A stretch of DNA of 64,000 nt from Agapetus fuscipes (Eukaryota > Arthropoda > Insecta > Trichoptera > Glossosomatidae), in assembly GCA_951799405.1 (NCBI GenBank), contig OX637345.1, forward strand, positions 8,804,001-8,868,000, written 5' to 3'. Positions 21,101 to 29,000 of the stretch are shown one piece after another. How positions within the stretch are numbered: position 1 is the first letter of the stretch; every line of letters begins with the position of its first letter. The notes below the pieces were generated by a model. The model had not been told where the DNA came from, did not search any database, and saw nothing but the letters and a program-made list of their open reading frames with translations. Both the position numbers and the translations under genes were made by a program.

Positions 21101-24100
21101 GGAAGTCATATCTGATACCGTCGAGTCGAACCCCACACTTTTAGCTTAAAAAACGGACTCTTTTGATATTTTTTCTCGGTTCATAGCTCTGTCGCCATTC
21201 CGCTAGGGGTGGCCCGAGCCTTTGCAGAGTTGTCTACACTTCTTCCTATCCTTGCATATCACTTTCAATTCCTTCCCATCCAACACCCTTTTCATACATT
21301 TTCCTACCTTAAAGTTCATACTGTTCCTATATTACATTTTTTATAAAATTTCATCAATCTGATCAAGCGATAATTTGTCTCGGTCTACTATTTAATCTTA
21401 TTCCTTTCCTGCAGCCTCTGTAAATACACAGTTTCTTTCTACATGTCCAAACCATCTCATCACATTATTTTGTATTTTTTTTTGTACTTCCCCATCCTCT
21501 TTCAGTTTGCATTTTTTTTGTGAAGTTCATGTTCTAGGTGAAAAATCTATTAAATTAAGTGTCTCATGATGACATTATTGAAATTCATAATTAATGAAAT
21601 TTAAATTTATTCATTATCCAATCTTACAAATACGGATCTCAAGAAATAATCAGAACTTAATATGAAAATTATATTTTTTATGGTTTGTGTATTAACACTG
21701 TGAAAATTCATGGTTATAGCTAACATAATGTGTGAATTAAAAAACAGTGTTTGATTAAAACGAAAAGTTTTTTGAAAAACAAACCAATTATTATGAAATA
21801 GTTATTTATGCCACTGCCTAGTAATGATAGTCTTTGTGACACGAGTGCTGGTTTGTGCCATGAGGTGCAGCCGAATGGCACAATAGACAGCAAGAGTGTT
21901 ACAAAGACTAATTACGTGCAGTGGCATACAATACTTTTTCTACGACCATGAAATAAATAACAAAATAATAAAAATTAGTTATAATTCTGTACTCGTCCAT
22001 TTGAAGTAATTAAAACCCCACCTTTGTCAAACCGTGTAATTTATCATTTCCGTCGATTATCTAATCTAATCTGCAAATATATATAACATTTGGGATTAAT
22101 TTTAAATTAATGCCCACAAGCAGACACATATAAGGTTGCGCATATACATGCCGCATGCCCGCATATAAGGCTTAACATTCAAACCCAAAACTCAAATAAA
22201 CATGAGCCCTGCAACTACTGAAGCAGGGGTGTCATTGGCAAAGTGAACCGAGTTTTTACAGCATAGATGGTCAACCTCATACCGACCTATTAGTCAAGTA
22301 GCTGTTTAAGTTTGTTTTTTTTTTGCGGTGAAAATGTCTTGCATTATTTTCCTTTCAAGCCTTCTGTTTTCCTTCGAAAAAAGGAAAGCTACAATTTGGA
22401 GTATTTTGATAAATAACATTGATGAATACTATTAACAATTTTTGTTTGACTCTACGCATAAAACATATTCATTTTCATTTGAACAAAGATTGAACATAGT
22501 GGAGAGGAACTATAAATAAATTGAAAATATTCATGTAGTGGCTGACGTTTAAACGTGGTTGCTATGGAAACGGCCAATAATAGTTTGTTATCGGTCGCTT
22601 AGAAGGATAGCCTCATACAAGGTTGATACTCGAAATTAAAAAATGGTTCCATTTCTGACAATGCGCATGCGCACATTTTCATTTCAACACCGTTACCAGT
22701 TGCGTAATGTAACATTACGCAACGGGTGTGGAAATGTCTAGCATTGTGATTGCGTTAGCCGTGTATCAGGTGTTATCAGGTCTGAGTTTACGGACTCAAA
22801 GGGCGTCGGCAGATCTTCCCGTATTTATTTGAATATACAGGTATAACGCAATAAAACATGGCGGTGTGGTAACAGCTGTACCCTGAGTACGAGTTGCAAA
22901 ACTTGAGTAAAGTAAAGTTTACGGAAAGTATAAAAGAGTGGTTTTCTCCAAAATCTGCCGTTTTTGTTTGTTTGAACTTGATTTTCTTCATCACTATAAC
23001 TCTTTTGCTAAGACCATAAAGTGTAAGAAACAAAAACGTCAGATTTTGGGGAAAATCATTCTTTAATACTTTCCGTAAACTTTACTTTACCTACTCAAGT
23101 TTTGCAACTCAAACCAAGGGTACTGATCCTTGTAGCATGCAATGAATCAGCTGTTTACATACCGCCATGTTTTATTGCGTTCTACCTTCAAATATATATT
23201 ATGGTAAGATGTGCCGACGCCCGTTCAGACTTCAGGCTCAGGAAGGCCGATAATGTGATGGATGGACGGTGTCAACGCAGATGCAGCCAAGTCAGATATG
23301 CGTAGTTGGAGGAGAATTCTGGATTCAGCCAGGGCTAATGATGATGATGATGAAATTTTTGTGAACCTAAGTATCGTAAATTTATATTTCATCTTTTGAA
23401 AAAAAAAACCGCAATTACTGATTTCTTGTGAAGGCTGAGTACACTTTGCCGGTATTTTATTTTGGGTTTGAAATAAACACCGAAACGCGAAATCATTTCT
23501 GACACCCTCGGTGGGAATTGAACCTAAACCACTTTTACCAACTGAGCTAACTACCGCACTGGACCTTGGATTTAATTTTTTTTTTTTATAAATATTTTCC
23601 ATACCTTATATAAAAAAAAATTCAAGGATAAGTATTCCTTGACTAGTAGACCTTTGAAACTGACTACCCATAGGTACTGTAAAAAAAAAACTTGGCCAAT
23701 GTCACCCCTGATTCAGGGAAGGTCGGCAAAAGTAGCAGGGCTTATGCTCATCTGAGGGTTTGATAATTTTAGGTACACATGCAGTATTTGTCAAGCGCGA
23801 ACTTGAGCGTGTCGTTTGTGGGCATCCATTCAATCAGGGGTGTGCATCCCATACAGGCACATGTGCCTAATAGGCAGGCAATAGATGGTAAAAAACGCAT
23901 TTAAGCTTGATATTGACCTTTAAAATTAAAAATTTAAGTTCGATTGGAGCCATCGTTAGCACTTCAATCAATTTCAAATGAGTTTTATTTTAAAGGAATG
24001 GGAGAAAACATTTATTCTGAAATGTATTTGCCTATACAGTACACCCTCTACACGCGCCTGCTTTCAATATGAATGCAACTAAGATTATAGATAAGCCCAT

Positions 24101-25056
24101 AAAATAAATTCTGTGGGTAGAATTTAAATGTGAATCTTTTTAAAATAAATCAAAAGTGTTTTTTACTTCAAATCTAATCTAATCTAATCTAAGTTGCAAA
24201 GATGTGTAACAATAGGGATTCATATTATATGTATCCTCGCAAGCAGACACGTTTAAGTTCGCGCTTGCACATGCCGCATGCGAACCTACGACATAAAAAC
24301 CCAAATCTCAAATGAACATACACCCTGGAACTCTTGCCGTCCTTCCCTGAAACAGGGTGACAGTGGCAAAGTGAACCATTTTCTACAGCATGGGTGGTCA
24401 GCCACATACCAACTTATAAGTCAAGGAAGGAAAGGCAAAACCTAAGTTTTATTATTTATTGTGAAATGTACTTATTTGCATCCATGCATTGCCTGGTAGG
24501 TAATAGAACTAATCTAAATCTAAATCTAAATCTAAGCTGCAAAGATATGTATCATTTGAGATTCATATTAAATGCATTCCCACAAGCAGACATGCATAAT
24601 TTCGCGCTTACACATGCCGCATGTACGGACCTACAATATAAAAACCCAGCTCTCAAATGAACATAAGCCCTGCAACTCTTGCCGACCTTCCCTGAAGCAG
24701 GGGTGACATTGGCAAAGTGAACCATTTTTTACAGTATGGGTGGTCAGCCGCATACCAACCTATCAGTCAAGGAATAAACTAATGAACCATAAAATATAAC
24801 AATACAAAAATGACACCACTTACTCTTTCCCAACAGCTTTGATGATGAGTATTGAGAGAATGCTGGTAAGGATGTGATGCCAGGAGTCTCTCCCCATCAA
24901 GTGGACGATGAGGAGGATTCCTCCAATGGTGGAGGTCCATCTCCTCCTCTCCAGACCCCTCACGTTCTTGTGGCCCAATGCGCAAACCACGCACAGCAAT
25001 TGTAATAAAAATATATGTTGGTCTGCCACTAAAGACTCGTATTTAGTGTCCCACAT
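11890..25056 (-). CDS. MBOAT7: MBOAT7/farjavit-like lysophospholipid acyltransferase (whole gene, 7 coding exons)
   Basis: Coding exons, in order of transcription: 25056-24824, 17729-17440, 16615-16464, 15447-15236, 13941-13756, 12478-12343, 12150-11890. Every junction has GT at the donor and AG at the acceptor, and the phases agree (2,1,0,2,2,0). They give 1470 nt: 489 residues plus TAG. The order and content follow vertebrate MBOAT7 (about 470 residues): N-terminal membrane segments, a DDAFY motif, a GAYP motif, LEYDFET, an Asn near residue 333 in SWNKS, and WHG with His near 370. Asn and His are the conserved MBOAT catalytic pair. In the known family the enzyme is a multi-pass ER protein that reacylates lysophosphatidylinositol with polyunsaturated acyl-CoA (Lands cycle). 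Substrate choice here is inferred. The introns hold LINEs, SINEs and DNA elements, but no coding exon is broken. Confidence 0.93.
12343..12478 (-). CDS. MBOAT7: MBOAT7-like exon 6 (catalytic His)
   Basis: Residues 358-403. Acceptor CTCTTCCAG. Contains VFLTWMVCSIWHGLEAGYF: the WHG His (about residue 370) is the second catalytic position of the MBOAT superfamily, and WHG-x-x-x-GY is the usual context. It then runs through a membrane span to AERKYYRAYLQTSGA. Donor GCG|GTAAGT, phase 0. Confidence 0.95.
12648..12817. mobile_element. foldback MITE family B, copy a (intron 5 of MBOAT7-like gene)
   Basis: Inverted repeats opening GGGCTGGAAGTCTCATCACC and closing with its complement. The centre contains TCCAAGATGGCCGCGAATG. 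Related copies at 27.9, 31.5 and 37.2 kb. Confidence 0.9.
12898..13267. mobile_element. hAT-like element with 8-bp target duplication (intron 5)
   Basis: Termini CAGCGGTTCCCAAAGTGG and GTTTGGCGACCGCTG. ATATAGAC flanks both ends exactly (12890-12897, 13268-13275). GGTCCGCG motifs recur inside. No transposase. Confidence 0.92.
13756..13941 (-). CDS. MBOAT7: MBOAT7-like exon 5 (catalytic Asn)
   Basis: Residues 296-357. Acceptor ATTTTTTAG. Contains TPEEAKTLEYDFETVNCID, matching the SPEKAASLEYDYET-type block of the family. Then comes SWNKSIQYFFGQY with the conserved Asn (about residue 333). Donor ATGAA|GTAAGT, phase 2. Confidence 0.94.
14442..14456. repeat. poly-C run (intron 4)
   Basis: About fifteen C, preceded by CATGTCCA. 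Confidence 0.9.
14930..15175 (-). mobile_element. LINE C-terminal fragment, type 2 (intron 4)
   Basis: Minus-strand translation includes WAGHVARAEDSRIIRTVLDG, GVRPLGRPRMRWADNVE and QWREAAQDRESWRVVV: the zinc-finger-less C-terminus typical of RTE-like elements. A shorter relative lies at 58205-58318. Confidence 0.8.
15236..15447 (-). CDS. MBOAT7: MBOAT7-like exon 4
   Basis: Residues 226-295. Acceptor TTTCCCAG. Starts LLQDDAFYTSS, then a hydrophobic span ending in the GMGAYPVDCKSKCGHGPT stretch; GAYP followed by GPT is characteristic of MBOAT7 (GFGAYP...GGPT in mammals). Donor GAACT|GTAAGTC, phase 2. Confidence 0.94.
16205..16450 (+). mobile_element. SINE-C, with tRNA-like head and poly-A tail (intron 3 to exon 3 border)
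   Basis: GGTGTTATGGCCTCGGGGAT, then B-box GGTTCGAATCC near 16274, then TGGCCAGGTAAAATAGGTTG and about 20 A. It ends a few tens of bases before the exon 3 donor. Reverse relatives at 32.4 and 44.0 kb. Confidence 0.8.
16464..16615 (-). CDS. MBOAT7: MBOAT7-like exon 3
   Basis: Residues 175-225. After a TCTAG acceptor the exon reads GPYIRYRTFDDYL, the family's GPFFRYRTY-type motif. It continues through KYFQKRLFNSIFACYVHTAISAYFPLQ in two pieces, an amphipathic then hydrophobic segment. Donor CAG|GTGAAT, phase 0. Confidence 0.93.
16695..17400 (-). mobile_element. LINE C-terminal region, decayed (intron 2)
   Basis: Minus-strand pieces MRWFGLVEIMDYERL, KGMYEKGDRYE and DGRCQRRCSKDRHRW resemble the better-preserved copy at 62221-62493. 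Upstream pieces MNNREMSKVDIIHLKSVTEK (17260-17327) fit the same element. Frames are broken. Confidence 0.7.
17440..17729 (-). CDS. MBOAT7: MBOAT7-like exon 2
   Basis: Residues 78-175. The acceptor is TATTTCAG; its first base completes a GAG codon. The segment CHKVNTIFQFSY aligns with the vertebrate region after the second membrane span. An acidic loop (KDRDAEDDEEILDP) is followed by MDMFHYTFSFIGSFTG, which corresponds to the family's LSYSYCYVG-type stretch. The exon ends one base into a glycine codon, with donor GTCATT. Intron 1 upstream is the longest (about 7.1 kb) and is filled with repeats. Confidence 0.92.
17808..18052 (-). repeat. tail-A copy, reverse
   Basis: Starts with repeated AATCT units, then AAGTTGCAAATATATG. 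Full unit to CATACCAACCTGTTAAG. In intron 1 of the MBOAT7-like gene. Confidence 0.9.
18098..18260 (-). mobile_element. SINE-1 3' part, reverse
   Basis: Contains the reversed body of SINE-1: GGGTTCGCATGTGGC, ACGTCAACCACTTCAGTC, AGCCCCCGAGGGGGCTGG. The tRNA-like head is missing. Confidence 0.75.
18276..18545 (-). mobile_element. 3'-end fragment of a LINE with (ATT)n tail, reverse
   Basis: (AAT)n then ATGCGTTTATTCCAGCTTGG, TGTGGAGGGTGCAATACATG. The plus-oriented relative at 44905-45157 matches along about 250 bp. Confidence 0.8.
18640..18940 (+). mobile_element. SINE-1, with tRNA-like head
   Basis: A-box-like region TATCTCAGTTGGTAGAA, B-box GGTTCGATCC (18696-18705), body TACTCAGCCCTCACAATAAA, GGTTGCGGTTGCG-type end. 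Part of the segment after the B box is deleted compared with the 48.9-kb copy. Confidence 0.88.
18985..19320 (+). repeat. LINE 3'UTR-like repeat, copy 1
   Basis: Shares a long ordered match with 26590-26910: GCCCAGCGC-like start, CCGTCAGGCAC...TAGCTTCAGTAAC, CTAGCTGATTTAACTTCA-like block, CGACTCCGCATGAGTTGCAT, GGGAGAGTGCC end. The second copy follows a LINE C-terminus directly. Confidence 0.7.
19592..19711 (-). repeat. tail-A copy, reverse, first part (interrupted)
   Basis: TGTAAGCTGTAAAGATAC to CATGTCGCATGTGTACCTAC, then cut by the MITE at 19712. Confidence 0.75.
19712..19941. mobile_element. foldback MITE with CAGTGGCG termini, copy 2, inside tail-A
   Basis: CAGTGGCGAAGGGTGCCATA at the left and its complement at the right. 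High similarity to 4488-4715, including ATATAGGCACAAAGTAAAAA in the centre. Confidence 0.9.
20019..20121 (-). repeat. tail-A copy, reverse, second part
   Basis: CCCTGCAACTCTTACCGACC to AACCTATAAGTCAAGGAAC. Confidence 0.8.
20455..20700 (+). mobile_element. LINE reverse-transcriptase C-terminal fragment, type 3
   Basis: Open for 81 codons with CQTAHLWNELPVSVFPNQFN then LFKTDIKRHFL, the usual end of Jockey/CR1-like reverse transcriptase frames (RTA-LWN-LP...FK...HL). The 5' part is absent. Confidence 0.75.
20838..20885 (-). ncRNA. degraded hammerhead-like cassette
   Basis: On the minus strand CTGGAGAAGCTCAT...TAGCGAAACGTAC keeps the layout of the 6.7- and 25.2-kb cores, but the CUGA box has a G in place of an essential A, so it is likely inactive. 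Confidence 0.3.
20925..20990 (+). repeat. tail-A remnant
   Basis: GCAGGATGTGTAAGCGTAAAC to GAGTATGCATGAAGTG-type segment (shortened). Confidence 0.4.
21185..21510 (-). mobile_element. LINE C-terminal fragment, decayed (62.2-kb type)
   Basis: CGCTAGGGGTGGCCCGAGCC, CAAACCATCTCATCACATTA: the minus-strand reading resembles GH-terminus back to MRWFGHVE, with frameshifts. Confidence 0.65.
21807..21928. repeat. small inverted repeat (possible MITE)
   Basis: TATGCCACTGC at the left, GCAGTGGCATA at the right, with further matching inward (AGTCTTTGTGACAC against GTGTTACAAAGACT). Confidence 0.65.
22058..22295 (-). repeat. tail-A copy, reverse
   Basis: TCTAATCTAATCTGCAAATA to CATACCGACCTATTAGTCAAG. 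A small deletion removes the 'cttccctg' part. Confidence 0.85.
22800..23222. mobile_element. foldback MITE with about 190-bp arms
   Basis: Left arm opens GGGCGTCGGCAGATCTTCCC and right arm closes TGCCGACGCCC. Inner parts also pair: AACGCAATAAAACATGGCGG against its complement at 23159-23180, and AAAGTAAAGTTTACGGAAAG against its complement near 23073. Arms differ by scattered changes and one offset near 22880. No coding capacity. Confidence 0.88.
23225..23340 (+). mobile_element. LINE C-terminal fragment
   Basis: RKADNVMDGRCQRRCSQ then a stop; the same DGRCQRRCS-type motif occurs at 16743-16928 (minus). Followed by (GAT)n. Confidence 0.55.
23430..23580 (-). mobile_element. SINE-1 head, reverse
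   Basis: Reversed B-box-like GGGAATTGAACC near 23515, ACCAACTGAGCTAACTACCG A-box side near 23537, and GTATTTTATTTTGGGTTTG of the body. Confidence 0.75.
23635..23834 (+). repeat. tail-A copy, first part (interrupted by hAT-like element)
   Basis: TTCCTTGACTAGTAGACC start through GTTTGTGGGCATCCATTCAAT. Confidence 0.85.
23835..24060. mobile_element. hAT-like MITE inserted in tail-A
   Basis: Ends CAGGGGTGTGCA and, reversed, CAGGCGCGTGTA. Flanked by CATTCAAT (23827-23834) and CTTTCAAT (24061-24068), a 7-of-8 target duplication. Shares its body with 6256-6470. Confidence 0.8.
24061..24098 (+). repeat. tail-A copy, second part
   Basis: After the duplicated TTTCAAT the sequence resumes ATGAATGCAACTAAGATTAT, the expected tail-A end. 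Confidence 0.75.
24170..24425 (-). repeat. tail-A copy, reverse, with tandem AATCT tail
   Basis: Five AATCT/TCTAA units, then AAGTTGCAAAGATGTGTAAC to TATAAGTCAAGGA. Complete. Confidence 0.93.
24511..24775 (-). repeat. tail-A copy, reverse, with AAATCT tail variant
   Basis: Tail repeat is AAATCT rather than AATCT (three units). Complete unit, ending TATCAGTCAAGGAA about 50 bp from exon 1 of the MBOAT7-like gene. Confidence 0.93.
24824..25056 (-). CDS. MBOAT7: MBOAT7-like exon 1 (start codon)
   Basis: Encodes residues 1-77 plus two bases of the next codon. The start MWDTKYESL gives an N-terminus close in length to vertebrate MBOAT7, where a hydrophobic segment is followed by GLERRRW (compare GLKRW in mammals) and a second hydrophobic stretch. 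The donor reads GA|GTAAGTGG. Eighteen bases upstream of the ATG there is an AG after an ACTTAAAAC stretch, so a 5'UTR intron is possible, but no upstream exon is assigned. Confidence 0.88.
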
Positions 25057-25180
25057 GTTACAATTATTTTACATCTGTTTTAAGTTGTGTGAAAAAAAAC
25101 AATAATTTAATTTAAAAAAGGCATGTGAAAATGATGATGTTTCTGAATATAACATATTCATCAACATCACATCATCTTCA

Positions 25181-25217
25181 CGCTGAAGAAGCCCATCGCA
25201 GACGTGGGCGAAACGTC
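25181..25217 (+). ncRNA. hammerhead ribozyme-like core
   Basis: CTGAAGA (25183-25189), GCCCAT/GTGGGC stem II (25191-25196 with 25204-25209), GAAA (25210-25213), CGTC. Same layout as the 6.75-kb core, with compensating loop changes. About 125 bp upstream of the MBOAT7-like start codon, on the opposite strand. Confidence 0.45.
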
Positions 25218-25244
25218 AGCAAGCTTCAGCTCCTATAGACCACG

Positions 25245-26127
25245 GACATTTTTTTTAGCAACTCTTGGCTGCGTAAACACTCCTATCCAGCAATAGCACT
25301 GCTTTACCTCACTTTGATTAATTATTTAATGTTTAAAGGGATGCGATAGCATCGAAAGCGCTCCAGGAAATAAATCAACTCGTGAAGAAAAACTTTGTGT
25401 TTTATTTTCTACATTATTAATTTAATTATTTAAATTATGTTTTGCATTTAAAATTGAAAACAAAAAAAAAAACATATGAAGAGAATATACTTTACATCTT
25501 CTTTCACGGAATAATTATTTTATTTTCAAATTGGTTAAATTTAAGACATAATTATTTTCGATTAGGTACATAAAAACACTTTTGAATCCCCTTGCCAAAT
25601 ACAATGTTTTATTTTATTGAACTAAAACAAAATTTAAGCAATTTAAAACAGAATTATTTTTAAGAATAAAGGTTGAAATTGTTAAAGCTGAAAAGTTTTT
25701 TTTTTAAATTATTATGGACGTTCGTTTGAGATGAACAAGATGTACTGTACTGTGTTATTTGAAGTTTTTGATTCAAGTAAGTAGTTGATTTTTAGGAACG
25801 GCTGCTTGGGCGGGAAGCCCCCCACCATTTTGACATTTACGTAAGAAAACGAACAATAAAGACTCGTAAATAATCAAAAAGTGATGTCAAAGATTTTTTT
25901 AGAAAATGCCATTTGAATTGATAATGTTTTTACCTGTACCCCGAGTATAAAACAATTCTTAAATCTCATCTCGATTACGTAAATCGAAAATGTATCGGAA
26001 ATACGACGACACACCTAGAGAGTGATTAAGTTTTGATACATTTTTTCAAATTATGCATTTTTTTAAGTTTTAAATTTAAGTTGTTTTTTAAATTTATTTT
26101 TTGTAATCACTCATTTTTTTTGTGCTC
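25245..26127. other. no gene seen
   Basis: AT-rich sequence just upstream of the MBOAT7-like gene, so its promoter may lie here. No distinct motif is visible. Confidence 0.3.
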
Positions 26128-26295
26128 CTTGACAGATAGGTTGTTAGGTATGAGGCTGACCCCCCATGCTGTAAAAAATGGTTCACTTTTGCTAATGCCA
26201 CCCCAGTTTCAGGGAAAGGCGGCAGGAGTTGCAAAGTTTATGTTCATGAGGTTTTGTTCATTTGTATGCACACATGCAGAATGTGTAGGCGCCTA
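26128..26295 (+). repeat. tail-A copy, first part (interrupted)
   Basis: CTCCTTGACAGATAGGTTG to CAGAATGTGTAGGCGCCTAA. Continues at 26905. Confidence 0.8.
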
Positions 26296-26906
26296 AATGT
26301 ACCTACCTGTTTAGGATGTGCGGCACATACTATGGGAATGCCCTCTACAACACTCCCAACGGGAAACGCTCCTTGACGCGGTACGACCGGCGTCAGGACC
26401 GGTCGGATACTCTGATCTCATAGCCAATAGAGCCAACTATACTGCATTTAGGCGCTTCTGTCAGTCGTACCATGAGTCCGCAACTGCGAGCTCTAGACCG
26501 GCCAGAGGACGCCAGTAGCCCTCTCACTACCTAACTATATATTTAATATCTATCTATTACATTTATATAAATCTATACCTATATTTCCCATACACACTGA
26601 TATACTGCGCTGAGCGCAGATGGCTCCTCGCGAAATACCCGTCAGGGAGGCTTTCCCGTCAGGCACAATAGCTTCAGTAACATCGAAATTCGGGGGAGGG
26701 GGGGGTTTCTTAGAGTCATGCAATAGCCTCTGATCTGGAGGACTTTCTTTTCTTTGACACGAATAGAGTTACACTAGCTGATTAACTTCATCGGGAAGGC
26801 CCTCAGCCACTTGAAAAAAAAATTGTAATGTTGTTCACCGAGTGAAGCAACTCCGCATGAGTTGTATGAACTGGGTGGGAGGTGGTGGGAGAGTGCCTGT
26901 CTGTGG
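26296..26906 (+). mobile_element. LINE C-terminus plus 3'UTR inserted in tail-A, type 4
   Basis: 26308-26518 encodes MRHILWECPLQHSQRETLL...NYTAFRRFCQSYHES in pieces, resembling the Cys/His-rich C-terminal end of R1/I-type LINEs. Then an untranslated part (26590-26906) matching 18985-19320. Confidence 0.75.
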
Positions 26907-26962
26907 GCATGCATTTAATATGAGCCTTAAATGTTAACGTATCTTTGCAGCTTAGATTATAG
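26907..26962 (+). repeat. tail-A copy, second part
   Basis: CTGTGGGCATGCATTTAATA to CAGCTTAGATTATAGAG. Confidence 0.8.
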
Positions 26963-27164
26963 AGGTGAGTTTTGGCAATGTTTTATAATAGGTCCTAGGG
27001 GCACAGTACCTACAAAGCATTGCATAAATCGCATCTCGATTATGTAAATCGAAAATGTATGAAAGATACGACGGCATTCCTAGAGCGTGATTTAGTTTCA
27101 TACATTTGTTCGATTTACGCAATCGACGTGAGTTTACACAATATTTTATACTTGGAGTACTGTT

Positions 27165-27250
27165 TCTGGCCAGGGAAAACAGGTTAGTGAATTGCATTCT
27201 TCTTTACTAATCCATTAAAAAAAAAAAAATCAGGGAAGAAAAACCATTGG
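27165..27250 (+). mobile_element. SINE-C 3' fragment
   Basis: TGGCCAGGGAAAACAGGTTA...(A)13 ATCAG parallels the end of the 16.2-kb copy. Confidence 0.65.
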
Positions 27251-27829
27251 AAGAAAAAAATAAAAATACAATGTAAGTAATAAAATAAAATTTAATTAGT
27301 ATTTCTTTTATCATCATAACAATACAATTAAATCTGTAGGTAACTATTTCATTTGGTGTACAGTTTAGCATGTATAAAAAAACAAATAAAATATAATATA
27401 AGAACATCACCCCCTTAAGATGATCCTTTACAATTCATCATTCTTGCTTGTCATTTTTTAATGTGGGCCCTTTAGCCGCCACACGTTCTTACACATTTAA
27501 TATTTGTGCTTGTCATTCTTGAATGAATCAGCTGCGACTGATTGCCATGCATTGTTTTAGCGAACGGCTTGATAGCTCAATTGATAAAAACACTTGCCTT
27601 TAAAGCCAGAATGTTAGAGTTGGATTTTTCATTGTCAAAAATCAATTGAGAAATCTAAAACCTTTTCTATAAGCACAAAATTCAAATAAATCAATGTTTA
27701 TTGACCATGCATACTCTAAAATTGGATCACTTTTGACACTGTCAACTTGGTTCAAAGAAATGCAGCAAAATTGCTGGGTTCATACTCATTTGAGGTTTGA
27801 GTTTTATTTGGGATAGCTAAATATTTACG

Positions 27830-28068
27830 GGGCTATTCTTAGACATTTTAGTCGTGCGTTGAACCCACGCTTTGACAAACTAATGATGCATTTGTATGAA
27901 GACCTGTCAATCTAAGATGGCCGCAAGTGAACAGCTGATTTGTTTTCATACAAATATTACAAAATTTGGTAGGTAAAAATGACCGTGCTGATGAGACTTT
28001 CAGGCCAGGCATCATTAATTTGTCAAAGCGAGGGCTCAACCGACGTTTAAAATGTCTAAGAATAGCCC
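27830..28068. mobile_element. foldback MITE with a family-B MITE remnant at its centre
   Basis: Outer arms: GGGCTATTCTTAGACATTTT at 27830 and its complement at 28068, with GCTTTGACAAACTAATGATG also mirrored. Inside, 27889-28005 matches family B (TGTCAATCTAAGATGGCCGC, then GATGAGACTTTCAGGCC). Confidence 0.85.
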
Positions 28069-28189
28069 AGTTTGTAGTTATTTGCTAAGGACATAAATCA
28101 GCAATGTTTGCCTGCCGGGAAATGGTACATAAAGTAAAGGGCACTAAATGAGACACAGCACCTTTTCCAGTAATATCTTCAAAGGAAGA

Positions 28190-28400
28190 ATCTTAGGAAT
28201 ACGAACATAAGAGGTCGGCTAAGAACTTCGAGCTTCCAGGATTTGAAGCAGCTCATGGATGCTTCCTACTATTTGCAGCTCAAGAGGATGGCAACCAACA
28301 GAGAAAGATGGCTAGAAGAACAAAGTAAAGGCTTTACAAGAGGATGGCGACCAACAGAGACAAATGTCTAGCACAATAAGGCACTGCTTTTACAAAAGGA
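28190..28400 (+). mobile_element. possible LINE C-terminal scrap, duplicated
   Basis: LKRMATNRERWLEEQ (about 28280) recurs as LYKRMATNRDKCLAQ (about 28335), separated by about 60 bp. Resembles RDRW-type LINE termini. Weak. Confidence 0.35.
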
Positions 28401-28680
28401 TAATGATTTGCCTCTATTCAACGCATATGTCTGCTATATTAGATCTATAAAGAGAGATTCAAAAAACAAAAATAAAAGAGTACTGGGTAGTCATGGAAAT
28501 GAGAATTTAACTAAATTCTTTGGACGGTTTAAGTTATGGACCAAGCTTAAAGTAAAATATAATATGTTTTTTTTGTAATGGCGTTTTCTAAGTATATAAA
28601 ATAATAAAATCTATCATTTAAATAATATCTATGCTTTTTTAATATTATTTCTAACTATCTTAGAATCGAATAGATTAGGC

Positions 28681-29000
28681 CAGGCCTGTCCAACATACGA
28701 CCCGCATAAGCCTTTCATCCGGCCCACGACGACATCAAAAGATATTGCGCAATAAGTTCAAATCATTTAAAAATCATCTATCATTAGGTACTTAGTTCAA
28801 TCATCTGTCTATCAAGGTAAGAAAACAATGACATCTTATTTTGATTTAAAATTTCATGTCAACCCGCCCTCCCCCCCGGCGACAGAGTTTTTGCAGACAA
28901 ATTTTACCTACCAACGACCAATTATTGACACTATTTATTGCCTGCCACGATTTCAAAAATACTAAATCAGCCCTCCACAATATTATGTTGGACACCCCTG
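28681..29000. mobile_element. hAT-like element with 8-bp target duplication
   Basis: Ends CAGGCCTGTCCAACAT and ATGTTGGACACCCCTG. Flanks GATTAGGC (28673-28680) and GATTAGAC (29001-29008), 7 of 8 identical. Confidence 0.88.

Noticed and set aside
24170..24775. CRISPR-like array suggested by repeated AATCT blocks and similar 250-bp units
   Set aside because: Units are dispersed retroelement ends with microsatellite tails; spacing and repeat length do not fit CRISPR, and the genome is eukaryotic.
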